A stretch of DNA of 64,000 nucleotides from Anticarsia gemmatalis (GCF_050436995.1 NC_134749.1:13658001-13722000); one strand, 5' to 3'; positions 11,816 through 24,256 are shown, numbered from the stretch's first letter. Translations and numbers: made by a program. The notes: a model not told the origin generated them from the sequence alone.

Positions 11816-11853
11816 TTGGCAGAGTAGTAGTAATCTTACTACCACTCTGCCAA
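11816..11853. repeat. Short hairpin, 18-bp arms
   Basis: TTGGCAGAGTAGTAGTAA is separated by 2 bp from TTACTACCACTCTGCCAA, with one mismatch. It lies 113 bp from the palindrome at 11660-11702 and near a GAATGCTGGCAGCA word shared with the LINE tail at 38937-39230. Confidence 0.85.
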
Positions 11854-13399
11854 AAATTTAAAAATAAGTATCTAATTATTATTAAATTTTTAATTAATTC
11901 CGTAATAATCAAATTTTTACAATATGAGGGAGTGTCACATGTTGCAATATTTCTTCTCATCATTGCCGACAGGTAACGTACCCAGAATGCTGGCAGCACA
12001 CGCATATTTCCTTATAACAAGGTGTTATTCTAGTTATCGATTTCATAACAGTTTGTAGAATTTCCTCACGTTCCTAGTACCGGAAATAATTAAAAAGTTT
12101 TCTTAAAGAAAATCTGCTTGGTCTTAAGACTGAATTGTTCGTAACTTTACGCAACTCGCCTCGTTTCACTTCCACAAAAACTTATAAAATACCTAAAAAA
12201 ATATCGTGTTAGAAAACCGTTGTTTTAGTACCTAAGATTTCTTCAATTACTGAGTTTAGATTCAACTTATTTCGCACTAATGTAAATGTGAAGAAGCAGA
12301 AACGATTTAAATACAATTTGGCAAATTGATAAACTAATTAATGTAACTTACTTTTTGGAATAGTTAGGCCGCGGTTTAAGCTAGTTATGGTTAAAAAAAA
12401 CTAGTATTCGCAAGTAACTAGCACTCAGATAAATTAGAAAGATACATCATCAATTTCTAAACTAGAAGTAACTAAAATGTCTTTATGTATAATATAACCA
12501 ACAACAATTTTGATTCAAGACTTATAAAATCAGCGACTCGGTAGTTCGTTTACGATTCGTTATTATGCAAATAAATTAAAATTCAATGTAACTGCTGTGA
12601 ACTTTTCGTTTTTGATTGGCTATTTGTATACATATTTTTCACTTAAGGCAGTGTTGGGTAATTAAGTAAACTACTATTTTTTGATTGCACATATTGAAAT
12701 AAAGGTAATACCTTGATGTGGAGCAAGCACACTTACTTACTCTTACAACAAATTTTGTTCGTTCGTTACATATTTTTCAAATGTGTATGAATAATATACT
12801 ATCTTATATTATTATTATTAGATCTGGCCACTGCGATGCAAGCCACAAGCTTAAACATTGCAATTATAATAAAAACAACCTAGATAAAAATAAAAAAAAG
12901 AATATCGATGTTTACTTGTGTCTGTTTTTAGAATACATAAACAAACATTGTTGCTGTTAATGTTTGGGTATTATAAAAACAGAATAACACTTGATAATAT
13001 GATAAAATATAGGTTAAATATAATAATTTTACTCTAATTAGGACACTATTAAAATTATTATCTTTCGTATTTGAACAATCAAACAGATTTTACGACATCA
13101 AGTTTACAAGGCAATTATCACATCAAATATTCAACTCAAAACTTAGAAGTTATAAGATAAACCTAGATTATAAAGTCATAAATGAATTATAACAAGACTT
13201 CAAACAATCGTAAAACCATTACAAGTTAGTTTGACAATCACAAATCAAAATTTTAACAAGTTGAACACAAATATTTGTGTTATAATTATTTAATCTTTAG
13301 TATTTGGGGTAAGTTTAACTTAATAATATCCAAAGATTTTACAATATATAACATAATTACGTGATTTTATGAATGCATGTATGTAAAAATATAATTTTA
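11854..13399. other. AT-rich DNA with a possible LINE fragment
   Basis: ACCCAGAATGCTGGCAGCA at about 11979-11997 matches the LINE 3' fragment at 38937-39230 and may be a relic of the same family. The rest shows no gene. Confidence 0.4.
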
Positions 13400-13606
13400 C
13401 TAGCGGACCCGACAGACGTTGTCCTGTCTAATAAATTAAAAATTAATTAAAAAAACATTGTCCAGCGGATAAAATTGTGAATCTAAACCATTCTCAGATC
13501 ACCTTGAACACACACAAAAATCGTCAAATTCATCAAAATCGGTCCAGTCGTTTAAGAGAAGTTCAGTGACATACACACATACAGAAGAATTATATATATA
13601 TAAAGA
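13400..13606 (-). mobile_element. Short Helitron (reverse orientation)
   Basis: The top strand begins CTAGCGGACCCGACAGACGT after an A at 13399 and ends ATATATATATAAAGA before a T at 13607. Read on the minus strand it starts TC and ends CTAG, inserted between A and T, as Helitrons do. The internal AAAATCGGTCCAGTCGTTTA and GTTCAGTGACATACACACA match the element at 44156-44341. Confidence 0.85.
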
Positions 13607-14635
13607 TTTTCTTAGATTAAACAAAATATTGCAATTTCCTTTACAATTTAAAGACTACAATCCACTTTTTGATTTAAGTATATAGTATGCAAATAAATCT
13701 TAATAATATAATGAACACAAAGGTTTTTATGTATGTACTAATACTTTCTCACCCAAAATCCAAAAAACCACAGTAAAATAGCCAAAGGAAGTACTCTAAA
13801 ACAAAAAAATACTACAACAAGAAAAGACTTAAGTATAAAATATTAACACGTATCATTTCAACAAGCGTCTGTGACCTTGAGAATCCCGTCACAACAACAT
13901 ATGCAAAGTACAAATAAACAGGCCTACTCCACTAAATAGGACACGTATGATTTACATCAAACTCGCAGTTATTGATGCGTGAATGTAATCTCAATCTACA
14001 CACGATGTAAGACGACCCAATTTTCAATGTTTGTGCTTCAATAATTTGAATTGTCTTAAATGTTTTGTTGTTACCTTTTAAAAACAAAGGTGAGGTGATA
14101 ATAATTGCGGTGTTATGATAACAATCGAATTTAAATACACTACAATACAGAAAAGCGAAAGTATGTTGTTCGAGCCCTTGTCTTTAACTTAAGCCATGTT
14201 CAATTCTTTGAAATTCAGGTTCACCAATTAAGCTACGGTAAAACTAACTTTTTTTAGATTTGCAGATTGAAAATAAGATCTTATTCGTTATAAATATTAA
14301 TTACATATTGAATTTATTTTTTAAATTAAACGACTGTCAATTTCGTAACGACGCAAAGCAAGCAATTATTCCATCATAACGACTAAATTGTAATATTTAT
14401 GAATTCGACTAAAAATTCTACTCCAAATCTTTTATTAATTCGTGAAACCCGCAAACACAGACATCGACATTCAAAAATAAACGAGCCTTTCAAAGTTCAT
14501 TGAACTTCAATCTTAATTTTAGGCCGTCACTCCTAAAAACTAATATCTTCTTAATTAAGTCTCGGAGTATGATATTGACAAGAATTTAGTCCATAATTGG
14601 TCTGATAAAAGGCTTGGGACTAAGGTTGCACCTCC

Positions 14636-14690
14636 TTGCCCCTTTATTGCCCTCTCTTGCCCCCCTATTGCCCTCCGCGACTCCCCTTAA
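14636..14690 (+). repeat. C-rich degenerate tandem repeat (TTGCCC units)
   Basis: Five TTGCCC or ATTGCCC words recur every 10-15 bp (CTTGCCCCTTTATTGCCC, TCTTGCCCCCCTATTGCCC). Overlapping open frames on both strands with runs of repeated Gly-Ala or Leu-Ala-Pro reflect only this array. Confidence 0.7.
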
Positions 14691-15124
14691 TTGCCAATTA
14701 CGAGCTACGGAAGAAATCTGCGTTACGATGTTATTAAGATATTTATCCACTATTCTTGTGCGTAACAAGGTTGTATCGAGCTTTTTGTATGAACGGAAAT
14801 ATCTTCAATGACTGACTTTTTCAAGGATTGTATAACGAACTAACAGACTGGAAAGTTTATTTGCAATATGACTCAAGATAATTTTAAACATAGCATTTTG
14901 AAATATCAGTGAGGGTTACCTAGGCCTTGAAACTCCTTGCGCAGGACCCGAACCCACTTTTATTACATTACTTACACTAGGACTACCAGTTTTACACATA
15001 GATATTTGAACCCTCTCGATTGGACATACCATATACATATACACCAATTTTTTCGAACCAACCATGATTTTCTACTAAAATTACACGCTGTGAGAGTCTA
15101 TTACTATCTATTCTTTTGTTAACT

Positions 15125-15220
15125 CGTGACTGACACACTGCTGGGCAAGGATCTCCTTCCAAACGTAGACCAGTTACATCAAAGGTGCAAGCTTAGACCA
15201 TACGGCTATCACTGCTTTAA
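15125..15220 (-). repeat. tRNA-derived SINE, family S2, internally deleted copy
   Basis: The top strand has CACTGCTGGGCAAGGATCTCC followed shortly by CAAGCTTAGACCATACGGCTATCACTGC. These correspond to the 3' and 5' ends of S2 on the minus strand with most of the middle missing. Confidence 0.6.
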
Positions 15221-17530
15221 GTATCTGCTAAAGATAAACATAAAGTTTACAAGCAAAATAATTATACATAAGAAAGTATTGCAGTAATTACGCTACAGTA
15301 TGTCCAAACCTTTAGCAGTTTGCGATTTTTGTATCCAAATAATTGCGAGGAAAATGAGGGTACCTTCAGGTAACGGTAACAAGTAATAGTGATTGTAAGG
15401 CATTATACCGAGGGTAATGTACTGAGCTTATTGGAGAACCGTGACGTCATTATACTAGTTACAGATGTTATAGTGCGTAGGTGATTCTGTAATTGGGAAG
15501 AATTTTGGTGTAGGGATGATTAGGTATCTCATTGAATGCTGGGTTTCATTTGTAGTTTTTGTTGGCAATTAGTCAAATTTACGCCCGGTTACCAAGGTTA
15601 TTTAAATAAATAAATAAGATTTAACAAGTACGTTCAGTTTAGATACATACATCTACATAATATGACAATCTAGATACTATTTAATTAATGTTGGTATTCC
15701 GTATAAGAAAAATATATTTTGTCACTAGTGACAATAATTATTAGTAGTATTAAAGTATGTGTCAAACAACGTAGGTATGTGTTGTGTGAATATTTGGTAA
15801 AATACGAAAAGGGAAATGATGTCACTTTCACCAAAATTGTTTAAAGCCGAGTACATAAAACCACTTGTCAACATAATCAAGAATAAACAACTTAACTTAA
15901 AAAGGTAACTTTATAATGCTAGACAAAATGAATATGAACATAATACTTATTTCAAACTCGATAAAATTATTCTAGTCGCCAATTTATACAAACTTGATTT
16001 TAAAATACTCTCGTCTTAGTTTTAATCCTCTTAGTAATAACGCTAGTACATTGAAAGCCATAGAGTAAAGGATTAAACAGCACTGAAATAATATGTCTAT
16101 GAGACAGCTGAAAGGATTAATAGTTAATACTAAGTGATATTTAAAGCGAGAGGATAATTGATTAAAAATATATATGATTGTATAAATGTTTATTATAATT
16201 GTTAGATTATTCTCCATTTACAGCTGATGCGCAAATATATACAATAAAGAATTATTTCATTAATTGGACTGAGGAACAAAGGAAAGTTATCAGAACATCT
16301 GAATTATACTACTTCTATTGTAAACTACATTATCTCTAACTAACATCTCTTTCATACTAAGGCGGAAAGAAAAGGACGAATCTGTAAAGGTCAACGCACA
16401 ACCTCCTGAAAATTTATTAAATAAAAAGTTATATTCACGGCGGTAATAAATAACTAAAATCTACCTTATTACTGCACTATTTGGAGCTCACTACTTAATA
16501 ATTTCTAGTTAGTTGCCCCTAGCATTTTGGACATTATTAATGGGCACACACATCACAGTTTCCTAGCATGCTTTGAAAAGGCTTTTCACAAAATATATAA
16601 ATTGTACCCATTGTTGTTGCACAACTAGGCTCAAAATGAGAGTAAACCGGCCTAGCTAGCTAAGCGAAGCTCAGAGAATTGGAAATGCTTCTTTATACAA
16701 AACCTGTTCTGTATACAAAACCGTCTATATACTAATTTAATGCCTAAATCATTCTCTATTAATCTGCCTTAAAGCATGCAGAGATATCCATTAATAAAAT
16801 TACAATGGTTGCAAATTCTCACATAAATACAAAAAGTGATTGGTTTGTTTACTTATTTTTGAACTTTCATGTTGTATTGTTTAGGAAGCCGAAGTTTACA
16901 GAACTCTATCATCATCGAATTATTTTAAAGAAATTAAAATTACTCTTAAAATTTTAGAGGTATAATTTAAACTCTTTGTGAAATTTTCAAAGAAAACAAG
17001 AGTTATGTTATAAATAAGACAAAACAAAATTTTTTGAAGACACATTCCCATTTGAAATTTATTTGAAAACTAATTTTACATGTATTTGGGGAGTCGTGAT
17101 TCTCCGAAACACTTTGAGGCATAAAATGGCTTCTTGAAATCAGTTTCTTTGATTTGAACTTGGGAATTCCTTCACCTCGAAAGTGGTGGTATTTTTAGAC
17201 GCAATCGGAATTTATTCCAATCATGTCGATAGGAATTTTGGAATTAAGTTTATTGGCAATATTTTTACATTACTTGTATTTTTTTGAGTGAAAATTAAAA
17301 TAGAATTGGGGTGAATGATCCATAATAGCATCAACTTCGCGTAAAAAGTATCAAAACACGACACGGAAGTAACAATTTGTGAAGAAAATATTTTTAACAA
17401 ATAAGATTATTTACTCGCTACTTTTTCTTTTCTCTTTATAATTATTATTTTGTTTTAGTTCATTCCTGTTAGATTAATTGTAGGCAAACTTTATTTTGGT
17501 CGGGTGGTAATTTTAACATCTTGTCTTACA

Positions 17531-17642
17531 CCTGGTTTTTGAGTACATTTAGCGGTAGTTTATCTATTCAATAGCTTTTTTTATATGAGTTTTATCGCTA
17601 TTGAATAGATAAACTACCGCTAAATGTACCTCAGAAACCAGG
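17531..17642. mobile_element. Foldback element, 45-bp arms
   Basis: Arms at 17531-17575 and 17597-17642 start CCTGGTTTTTGAGTACATTT and CCTGGTTTCTGAGGTACATT on opposite strands and are then identical through TAGCGGTAGTTTATCTATTC to AATAGC. They differ at about two positions around a 21-bp loop. No second copy was seen here. Confidence 0.85.
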
Positions 17643-18411
17643 GGTTAGTCAGTCTTAGACTAAAGGTTATTTTAAAAAGTACCTACGTCTGCATTTATAA
17701 AGTCATTGCAAATTACTATGAGAAGAATACACCATCCTACTCATTGTCCCATTGTCTGTTAAACCCTTTCAATAGTTCGTCTCGTGTTTGTCTCGCAGAT
17801 TAATACGTCAAAACTTTCATGCCTCCTTTTGTTTGAAAGTTCTTCCATCTCATATAATTATTTTCAGTAGTATCTTCATTATAGATTCTGTAGATATGGA
17901 TTATATGGTACCGGTTTTGTATACGAATGTGTTGAAATGAATGAATGAAATGTTTCGGATACTTCGATACTTTGAATATACCTATTCGCCTTTAGTTTTT
18001 ATTTATTAATTCAACGTGTGACGTGAGATACTGTTATATTGGCGTTCTTTATAAATTATTTGGCATTCGGATATTTTTCGGATATAGGTACAATAGTTTC
18101 GGATATGTTTTTGAATCTTGGTTATTAGTCTAGTCTAGACTATAATCTCTTTGAATTACTCTTTATTACTTTTGAAACTACAAAACACAATGAACTTCAA
18201 ACAAAACTATTAGAATTTCTAGACTTCTAGACTTAGGGCTTAGAGAATCAAGAGTCTTAGATAATCTAGGTCTTAAGCCACAGTTTGTTTGTGTAATATT
18301 ATCTAGGTTTAATACTTTGTGTTACCATTATCTGAGGTATTCGAAATTTCGTAAATCGTAAATTTAAAATTCCCACACCGAAAAATAATTTGTTTTTAGA
18401 TCGTTTTTAGC

Positions 18412-18525
18412 CTATTACTGTCCTACTGCTGGGTAAGTGGTTCCTTCCAAATTGGGGCAGGGGGGTTTTGTCTTAGTTCTAATCGCTGGCTAAGCGCGGT
18501 TTGAGGACTCTGCTTACCCTCAAGA
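18412..18525 (-). repeat. tRNA-derived SINE, family S2, 3' fragment
   Basis: The top strand has TTACTGTCCTACTGCTGGGTAAGTGGTTCC and TTGGGGCAGGGG, an old minus-strand S2 copy. Confidence 0.6.
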
Positions 18526-19005
18526 ATAAAATATTTATTTTAGTAATATAATTCACATTGATAATTTGCATTTCTGGCGTGGTTTTATTCGGTAGTAACC
18601 TAATTATTTCAACCGCAAATTATAGGTTACCCGTTAATTAGTGTAGACATTAAATATTTTATCCGTTTACCGTAAATATTGTATGAAAAATAAGTATTAA
18701 ATAACATTCAAGGTGGGTTTCTGGGCTCTTGGTTACGCATATGACATGATACGATATTATTATGTATAATGGTATAAATTAAACATGTATTAGAGAATTA
18801 TAGACCAGATTTTTTATTAATACTTGTTTTTAGGTAGTCAAATCAGTCGTTAAAATAATTATATAAACTATGAACAATTTCTACCTTCTATCACTTAATC
18901 AACAAAAGATTTACATCGTTAAGCCACATAAATAAATCATCTTTATGCCTTCTAAAACATCACGACCATATTTTTACCAATTTCCCGTATCACGTAAGCA
19001 ACCTC

Positions 19006-19257
19006 GTGACTACATCTACCCCTAAACAAACAGCCCCTAATGACGTAGTTATGAATGGAGCAGTAATTACGAATGAACATGCTACATATTCCGAAATGAA
19101 TACCTCTAATATCCGATCGACAACGAAATTCGCTGAACACGATCCAATTACCAGAGTATGCAACTACGATAGGAGGTATAAAAGTACGATTTCTTTTTTG
19201 TTTCTTTATGATGTAAGACAAATTAGTCAAGTCTTTTACATGGTTAATAAACAGTAA
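19006..19257 (+). other. Unassigned open frame, coding status uncertain
   Basis: An 83-codon open frame without a good start (first codon GTG) reads STPKQTAPNDVVMNGAV, then MNTSNIRSTTKFAEHDP, in balanced, polar amino acids. A plausible donor (TATGAT|GTAAGA) lies at about 19211 and a poor acceptor-like AG upstream at 18988. The minus strand is also open (18952-19230). I do not recognise either product. It may be chance or a relic of a mobile element. Confidence 0.2.
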
Positions 19258-19377
19258 TTTAGTTTAAAACTTTAACACATTACTTGCTACTAAGGCACTA
19301 GGCAAAAGACTTCCCGGAATTAGAGATAGGATTGTCGAATGAGGATTGAGAACACTTTAAAACATTATCTTAATTAC

Positions 19378-19399
19378 TTTTTTTTTTTTTTTTTTTTTT
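19378..19399 (-). repeat. Poly(T) tract, possible 3' end of a minus-strand retroelement
   Basis: About 22 consecutive T bases, followed by AT-rich sequence. A poly(A) tail on the minus strand would explain it, but no recognisable body follows to the right, so the element class is not known. Confidence 0.4.
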
Positions 19400-21207
19400 C
19401 CTATGGTTAAATTTTTATTTAGTTTTATTACAATAAAACTTAACTATAAGTAACTTTTAAAAACTAAACTAAACTAGAAATAATTAAAAAAAACAAAATA
19501 TTTACATACTTACAATTATACAATATAATTACTTTAAGTAATTCCAAATGACTTTCAACTAGCATTTTAAAGTGTCGTATATTTCAGACGTATTTTACGT
19601 GACGAAAATTACTTCTTGCGGTTTGAACAAAATCAAAATCTAATCATTTATTAATTTAGTTCAAATATTGACACTTATGATAGTCGTTACAATTACTGAA
19701 TCTACCACTAGCTCGGAAAGGGGGTAGAGTTTTATGAGAAGAAGCTAGCAAGAAACTCATTGTGTTTAACCATACTGCCTTATCTTGCGTCGTATGCATT
19801 TTTTCGATAGAACAACGTACAGCATGTCTAAAAAAACATATTATACACCCTAGTGACACCACTGACACCATACATTTCTAAAGTAAAAATATATATTTAA
19901 CTTAAGTTTATTACTAACAGTAATGTCCATTTTTATAGTTAGAAAGTATTTGGACAAGTACCAACATTGGCAATGATCACCAATAGTCATAATGATAAAA
20001 CTATTTGGCTGCTATTTCACTTTGAACGCTACATGCGGAACACGTACAGCGTGCTTTTTGCCATATAATGTCAAAGTGCCGATAAAGCATGAGAAGGTGC
20101 CAAAATATTGCAGCAACATTTTAGGTTATATAGAGTCTGTACAAAATTTGTTGCCGATTTACAAAAAAAAAGGTGACTGTGTTGAGTATTTCAAATAAAA
20201 AGCGTATTTATAGCAGCTACGCAGCTGTATAATAACACTATGCATAACATACTTAATATTCTTAACAAATTTTGTGTTCAAGAACCAGGTCCGATCATAC
20301 TGCTTATTATTTATTTTCTAGCACATAATTATTTACTATTGCTATAAAAATTGTTACTGACAAAATCTGTTTGAAGGTACTTCACACACGTCTGCCTACA
20401 CCACCAGTTATTTCAAACGTGAATTATTCATATAATATAAGATAATATTATTTACACTAAACGAAGTTTCGTTTTTTAGAAAAACATCCGACATAATCGT
20501 GAAAAAAGTCTTAACAATAAATATCAAACAATAAAGTCCCTGTAGACATTAAATAAATGCTCAGATTTATTTGTTCTTCTATACCTGCGGGAAATGGCCG
20601 TGATTTTTAAAGACTTGAATACGACTTGCCTAGATATAGTCCTGAAAAATAGACCTATCTGCTTAGGAGAATAATTTTATAGGAAGGACAAAATTTGCAT
20701 GCAAAGTGTAGTGATATTCGAAATTTTATTCTGTGCTTTGTCTAGCTTTTTGTAAGAATAGTAAGGAAAATATTTTAGTTTAGATAAAACGAGTGATTGT
20801 GCGAATTATTAGCGAAAATGTAAGTTGGTGTGAGATAGTGGGATAAAACTCTTGTGCTAACAAAATTTATTGTTGTCTCCTAAACTAGGTTGTATTTTTG
20901 TCACAATAAATATTTTCGTTGGTTATTTTAAACGTCCCATTTCTTTTATCTTAAAATCTTTATATAAATGCTAGTAATTTGTAGTGTTTATTTTTATTTC
21001 TTAAGTCGTAGTGTAATGATTGATTCAGAAATTAGAGTATTGCAACTGATAAAAGATTTTTTTTAAGAACAAATGTTGTTTATTATGATATTAGCTATCT
21101 AGTGCTACTTTTGGTATTTAACAAATAGCCCTGTATAAGTACATAACATAATTATTATTAAAGATTTTGCGCACATAACAATACTTGTAAAATTTCACAT
21201 AATAATA
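19400..21207. other. AT-rich DNA, nothing recognised
   Basis: Open frames at 19656-19871 (-) and 19992-20198 (+) contain no motif I recognise. They might be retroelement remnants next to the poly(T) tract, but this cannot be shown. Confidence 0.35.
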
Positions 21208-22254
21208 CAGGGTGTAAACGACAGCCTACCGAAAACGAAAAAAAATGACTTTAGACACGATTCTGGTGCTTATGGCGTTGAAAATTTTCATCGGTTTTTT
21301 CTTGATTTTTCCGATTTTTTATGCGTTTTTTTTTATTTTTTCTGGTATTATTTCGTTATTACTACACAATGCAACATGAATATGAAAAAAAAAACCGTCA
21401 TATTACTGTTTTTCACAAAAAACAGCAATGGATTAAAACAACGTATAAATTCGCTATCAGCTGTTCGGCCAACGACACCGCGCCGGCGGCGGCCGGCCGC
21501 GACGGTCGACGTCACGCCGCTTACCTACGCGCGCCACACAGACACGATTACGCACACAGCTGTCAACCTCACACTCACTAGTATGCAGCGTTACTTAGTA
21601 TTTGTTCTATGTTAAAAATGAGAATTACATAATTATCCCGCTCTCCGATAAAAGGTAAATTCATAAGATTTAAAATGTGTGATATCTTATTATTACACGT
21701 ACAAATACATACAGAACAACAAAAAATCCTATTGATATTCTTTAGCGCTATAAAAATCTCTAATAAACAATAAACAATTTAACATGTATTGTCGCTTTGT
21801 TCCATTTGTTCTTGCAAAATTCTATTCGATATTTACACGCTCATTCATACTTCATACAAGCGCGGTGCGACTCGAAAAGTAGATGGCCGTAGTGACGCGT
21901 GACGCCGCGACCGCGCGTGGATGTTACATAGATGGGATGCGGCAAAATGGATGCTAAGTAATTCTCCGGGGATTATGAATTATGATAAGTTAGTTTCTCT
22001 GATAAGAATATTAATGGATATTGATTGTTATCATTGTTATGTACCTACATTTTTTATGGTTTAATTAAATAAACGTTTCGTGTTTATTTTATTTACTTTA
22101 AGCTGATTTTATGTTATAAATATCAAAGTTTTTTAAACTTACATCAATAATGTTTGTAATGTTATTTGGTATTTGAATAAAACTACAATGCAACCAGTAA
22201 CAACTGTGACAAGTAAAAATAGTAATGCCACATCAATATTTTATTGAATCTAAT

Positions 22255-22608
22255 CTCTCGCTGGGATCCTAACTCGTCGCTCGTCACCAAATTGGCGGCG
22301 CGCGCGCGGACGGCGCGGAGGGAGCGGGTGGCGCAGGCGAGGGGCGGCGCGAGTGAGCGGAGAGGCGCCCGCGCCGGCGGCTCTCTTTGATCGATAGTTC
22401 GAGCAATTCGCTCGCGGAAGACGGAAGCTCTTCACCGGTGTCGTTCGTTATGTCCTATTCGTCGTGTCGTGTGTGAACTGCTGTTTATTATTACTTGTTA
22501 TTGTTCCGGTTTTGAGTTGTTAGTGTTTTTATTGTTATTATTTTTGTTGTTATTGTTTTCAAAGTGCAGTTGTGTTCGTAAATAGGAAGAAATGTTGATG
22601 TGTTATGT
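22255..22608 (+). promoter_or_regulatory. CpG-rich promoter-like block and 5' leader
   Basis: In an AT-rich window, 22290-22380 is almost pure G and C with many CpG. AT-richer leader-like sequence follows (GTGTGAACTGCTGTTTATTA, TTGTTATTGTTTTC) and then an ATG. This arrangement resembles insect housekeeping or neural gene starts. I could not place an initiator or downstream promoter element with confidence. The 61-codon minus-strand frame here is a composition artefact. The downstream gene is not proven, and the GPCR exons begin 13 kb away. Confidence 0.4.
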
Positions 22609-22692
22609 ATGGTGAAGCACGTGGAAGTGCACGGCGTGCTCTGCACCTGTACGTCCGGATCCAAAGGTACTCAAACTCTCGCCATACACCAG
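22609..22692 (+). CDS. Candidate first coding exon, 28 codons, unassigned
   Basis: ATG at 22609 opens MVKHVEVHGVLCTCTSGSKG, with strongly GC-ending codons (GTG AAG CAC GTG GAA GTG CAC GGC GTG CTC). It reaches CACCAG|GTATTT, a fair donor in phase 0. An alternative donor AAAG|GTACTC lies at 22666. Past the donor the frame stops at once, as expected if it is spliced. An upstream ATG at 22592 opens a short overlapping frame, and the ATG at 22605 opens another. No signal peptide or domain is recognisable. It could start the GPCR gene, another gene or a non-coding transcript. Confidence 0.3.
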
Positions 22693-23159
22693 GTATTTGC
22701 GTGTTGATAGACATTGATAACAATTTGTTTTAGCACTTCCTTATTATTGGTTACGTTTTGCTATTATTGTTTGATTTCACGTAAGCCAAGTAGGTACCTA
22801 CCTACTTACAATTTTACTATGAGCTATTGTAACATACGGGCCTACTTACGATACCATAAACGATACGTAAGATTGTTATCTAATGATAGCGTTGCATACT
22901 AGTGAGCGCATAGACGTGGTGGTACGCGTATGTACCTACGACGCGTCGCGACATGTCGTCGCTCAGCGCGCCGCCGCCGCCAGAAATCTCGTAGGCATGC
23001 GTGGAGATACATCGCGTTGTTCACTATACATTGAACGCTCAAAAATGACTAACTCGGGAACCAATCATTTCCGAGAAATATCGTTGGAGTAAATTTCGCG
23101 CATACAGTGTCACAAACTTACCAGTAAAGTTTTCGGTTAGCTGTCATTTACACCCTGTA

Positions 23160-24256
23160 TATCAAAGAATACTTTGTACATCGACATCTAAGGAATAAAG
23201 GTCGTTGAACCTTTAGCAAAACAGAATTTCATCATTTTCGCAACGAAACACCAATTACAGCAAATATATTGAACTGACAACATTTCGTTTGTTTGTGATT
23301 ATAAGGCGACATTTTCCTTGTCTTCCTTATTTATTAAATGTCGTAAATAACAACGAGTATTAATTTGTTTTACACATATAAGAAGGCTTTGTTGAAGATT
23401 ACTTCGTTTCAGTATGGTGGAGGTTTTAATATATTGTAATTAGATACCAATCTCAAGTGTATAGGTTAAGATTTCAATTTATTTTAAGCTGTTTTCTTAA
23501 GTCATCATCGACAAATTGGTAATTGGATCGGTTTGTTTTAAAATATCTCTTGAGGGGAATAACTTTGGAACGTGGTTCACACATCATACAATCAGTGTTT
23601 TGATTTTTGCGATACACTCTTTACTTTCATTTTACGTTTAAAATCAACATTTATATTAAGCACTTTTTTTATATTAATTGACTAAATTGCATGAACTCTC
23701 ATAAATTGCAAATTAATATTTAACTACTCCGAAATACAAATAGATTTAACGGTTTTAAACTCTTGCGAATTATACGTATAATATTATAATGCAATGAGTC
23801 CTAAACGCAATTGAGCATTAAAATTGCGTTATTTTTTATTAATGTTTTATTTACGTAAAGACCGTTCAATATACCAACGTCCAACGTCAACGTTTGGTAC
23901 TGAAACTCACTTCCCTTCCGGTGATAAAAATATATTTATTGATGAAATTATGTTCGAGTTTGGATAAAGTTCTTCCTAAGTTTCTGATAGTTTATTTTTA
24001 TGACGCAATCGTAAGTTTGTGGTAAAAACATGGTATTTTTGGAATGCTCAGAAGAATGTCAATAGAAAAAATTATTTTATGAAACCATACTTCTTAATAA
24101 CTACAGGAAGTTTGTAATCGCACTGTATAAAGTTCAAATTTAATCGCATTTGTAGAAAGCAACTTCACGTGACTCTGACATAATACATATATGTTTTTGC
24201 AATACTTGAAAAAAAATAAGAACATAATACATAAAAAAGGAACAAGCATATTTGTA
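23160..24256. other. AT-rich DNA, nothing recognised
   Basis: I searched this stretch for receptor TM1-TM4 motifs (GN, LAxxD, DRY) by eye and found none. Confidence 0.4.

Larger units (their letters stand above)
13607..17530. other. AT-rich DNA with minor repeats
   Basis: Apart from the C-rich array (14636-14690) and the S2 fragment (15125-15220), I see no definable element and no open frame with coding character. Small open frames near 14937-15122 and 15984-16217 are AT-rich and look random. Confidence 0.35.
21208..23157. mobile_element. Interval bounded by inverted CAGGGTGT ends with TA flanks
   Basis: The left end CAGGGTGTAAACGACAGCCT continues ACCGAAAAC. The right end, read in reverse complement, is CAGGGTGTAAATGACAGCTA then ACCGAAAAC, matching at 26 of 29 bases. 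TA flanks both sides (21206-21207 and 23158-23159), as for Tc1/mariner-type insertion. GC-rich blocks sit inside both ends (about 21466-21545 and 22905-23000). A third one (22255-22440), next to a possible first exon, lies in the middle. There is no transposase frame. It may be one 1.95 kb non-autonomous element or two separate copies in opposite orientation enclosing unique DNA. Confidence 0.65.

Noticed and set aside
11529..12005. 158-codon minus-strand open frame, the longest in the window
   Set aside because: It is built over a palindrome, a hairpin and a LINE scrap, is AT-rich, and has no recognisable domain.
20020..20060. FERYMRNTY, a DRY-like ERY reading
   Set aside because: No hydrophobic TM3 precedes it and the frame stops shortly after; chance.
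21321..21615. Two overlapping plus-strand frames rich in Arg and Ala
   Set aside because: They lie in the end of the CAGGGTGT element and differ only by frame; no transposase motif.
22250..22435. 61-codon Arg/Ala/Pro-rich minus-strand frame
   Set aside because: An artefact of the CpG-rich block, with no start context or domain.
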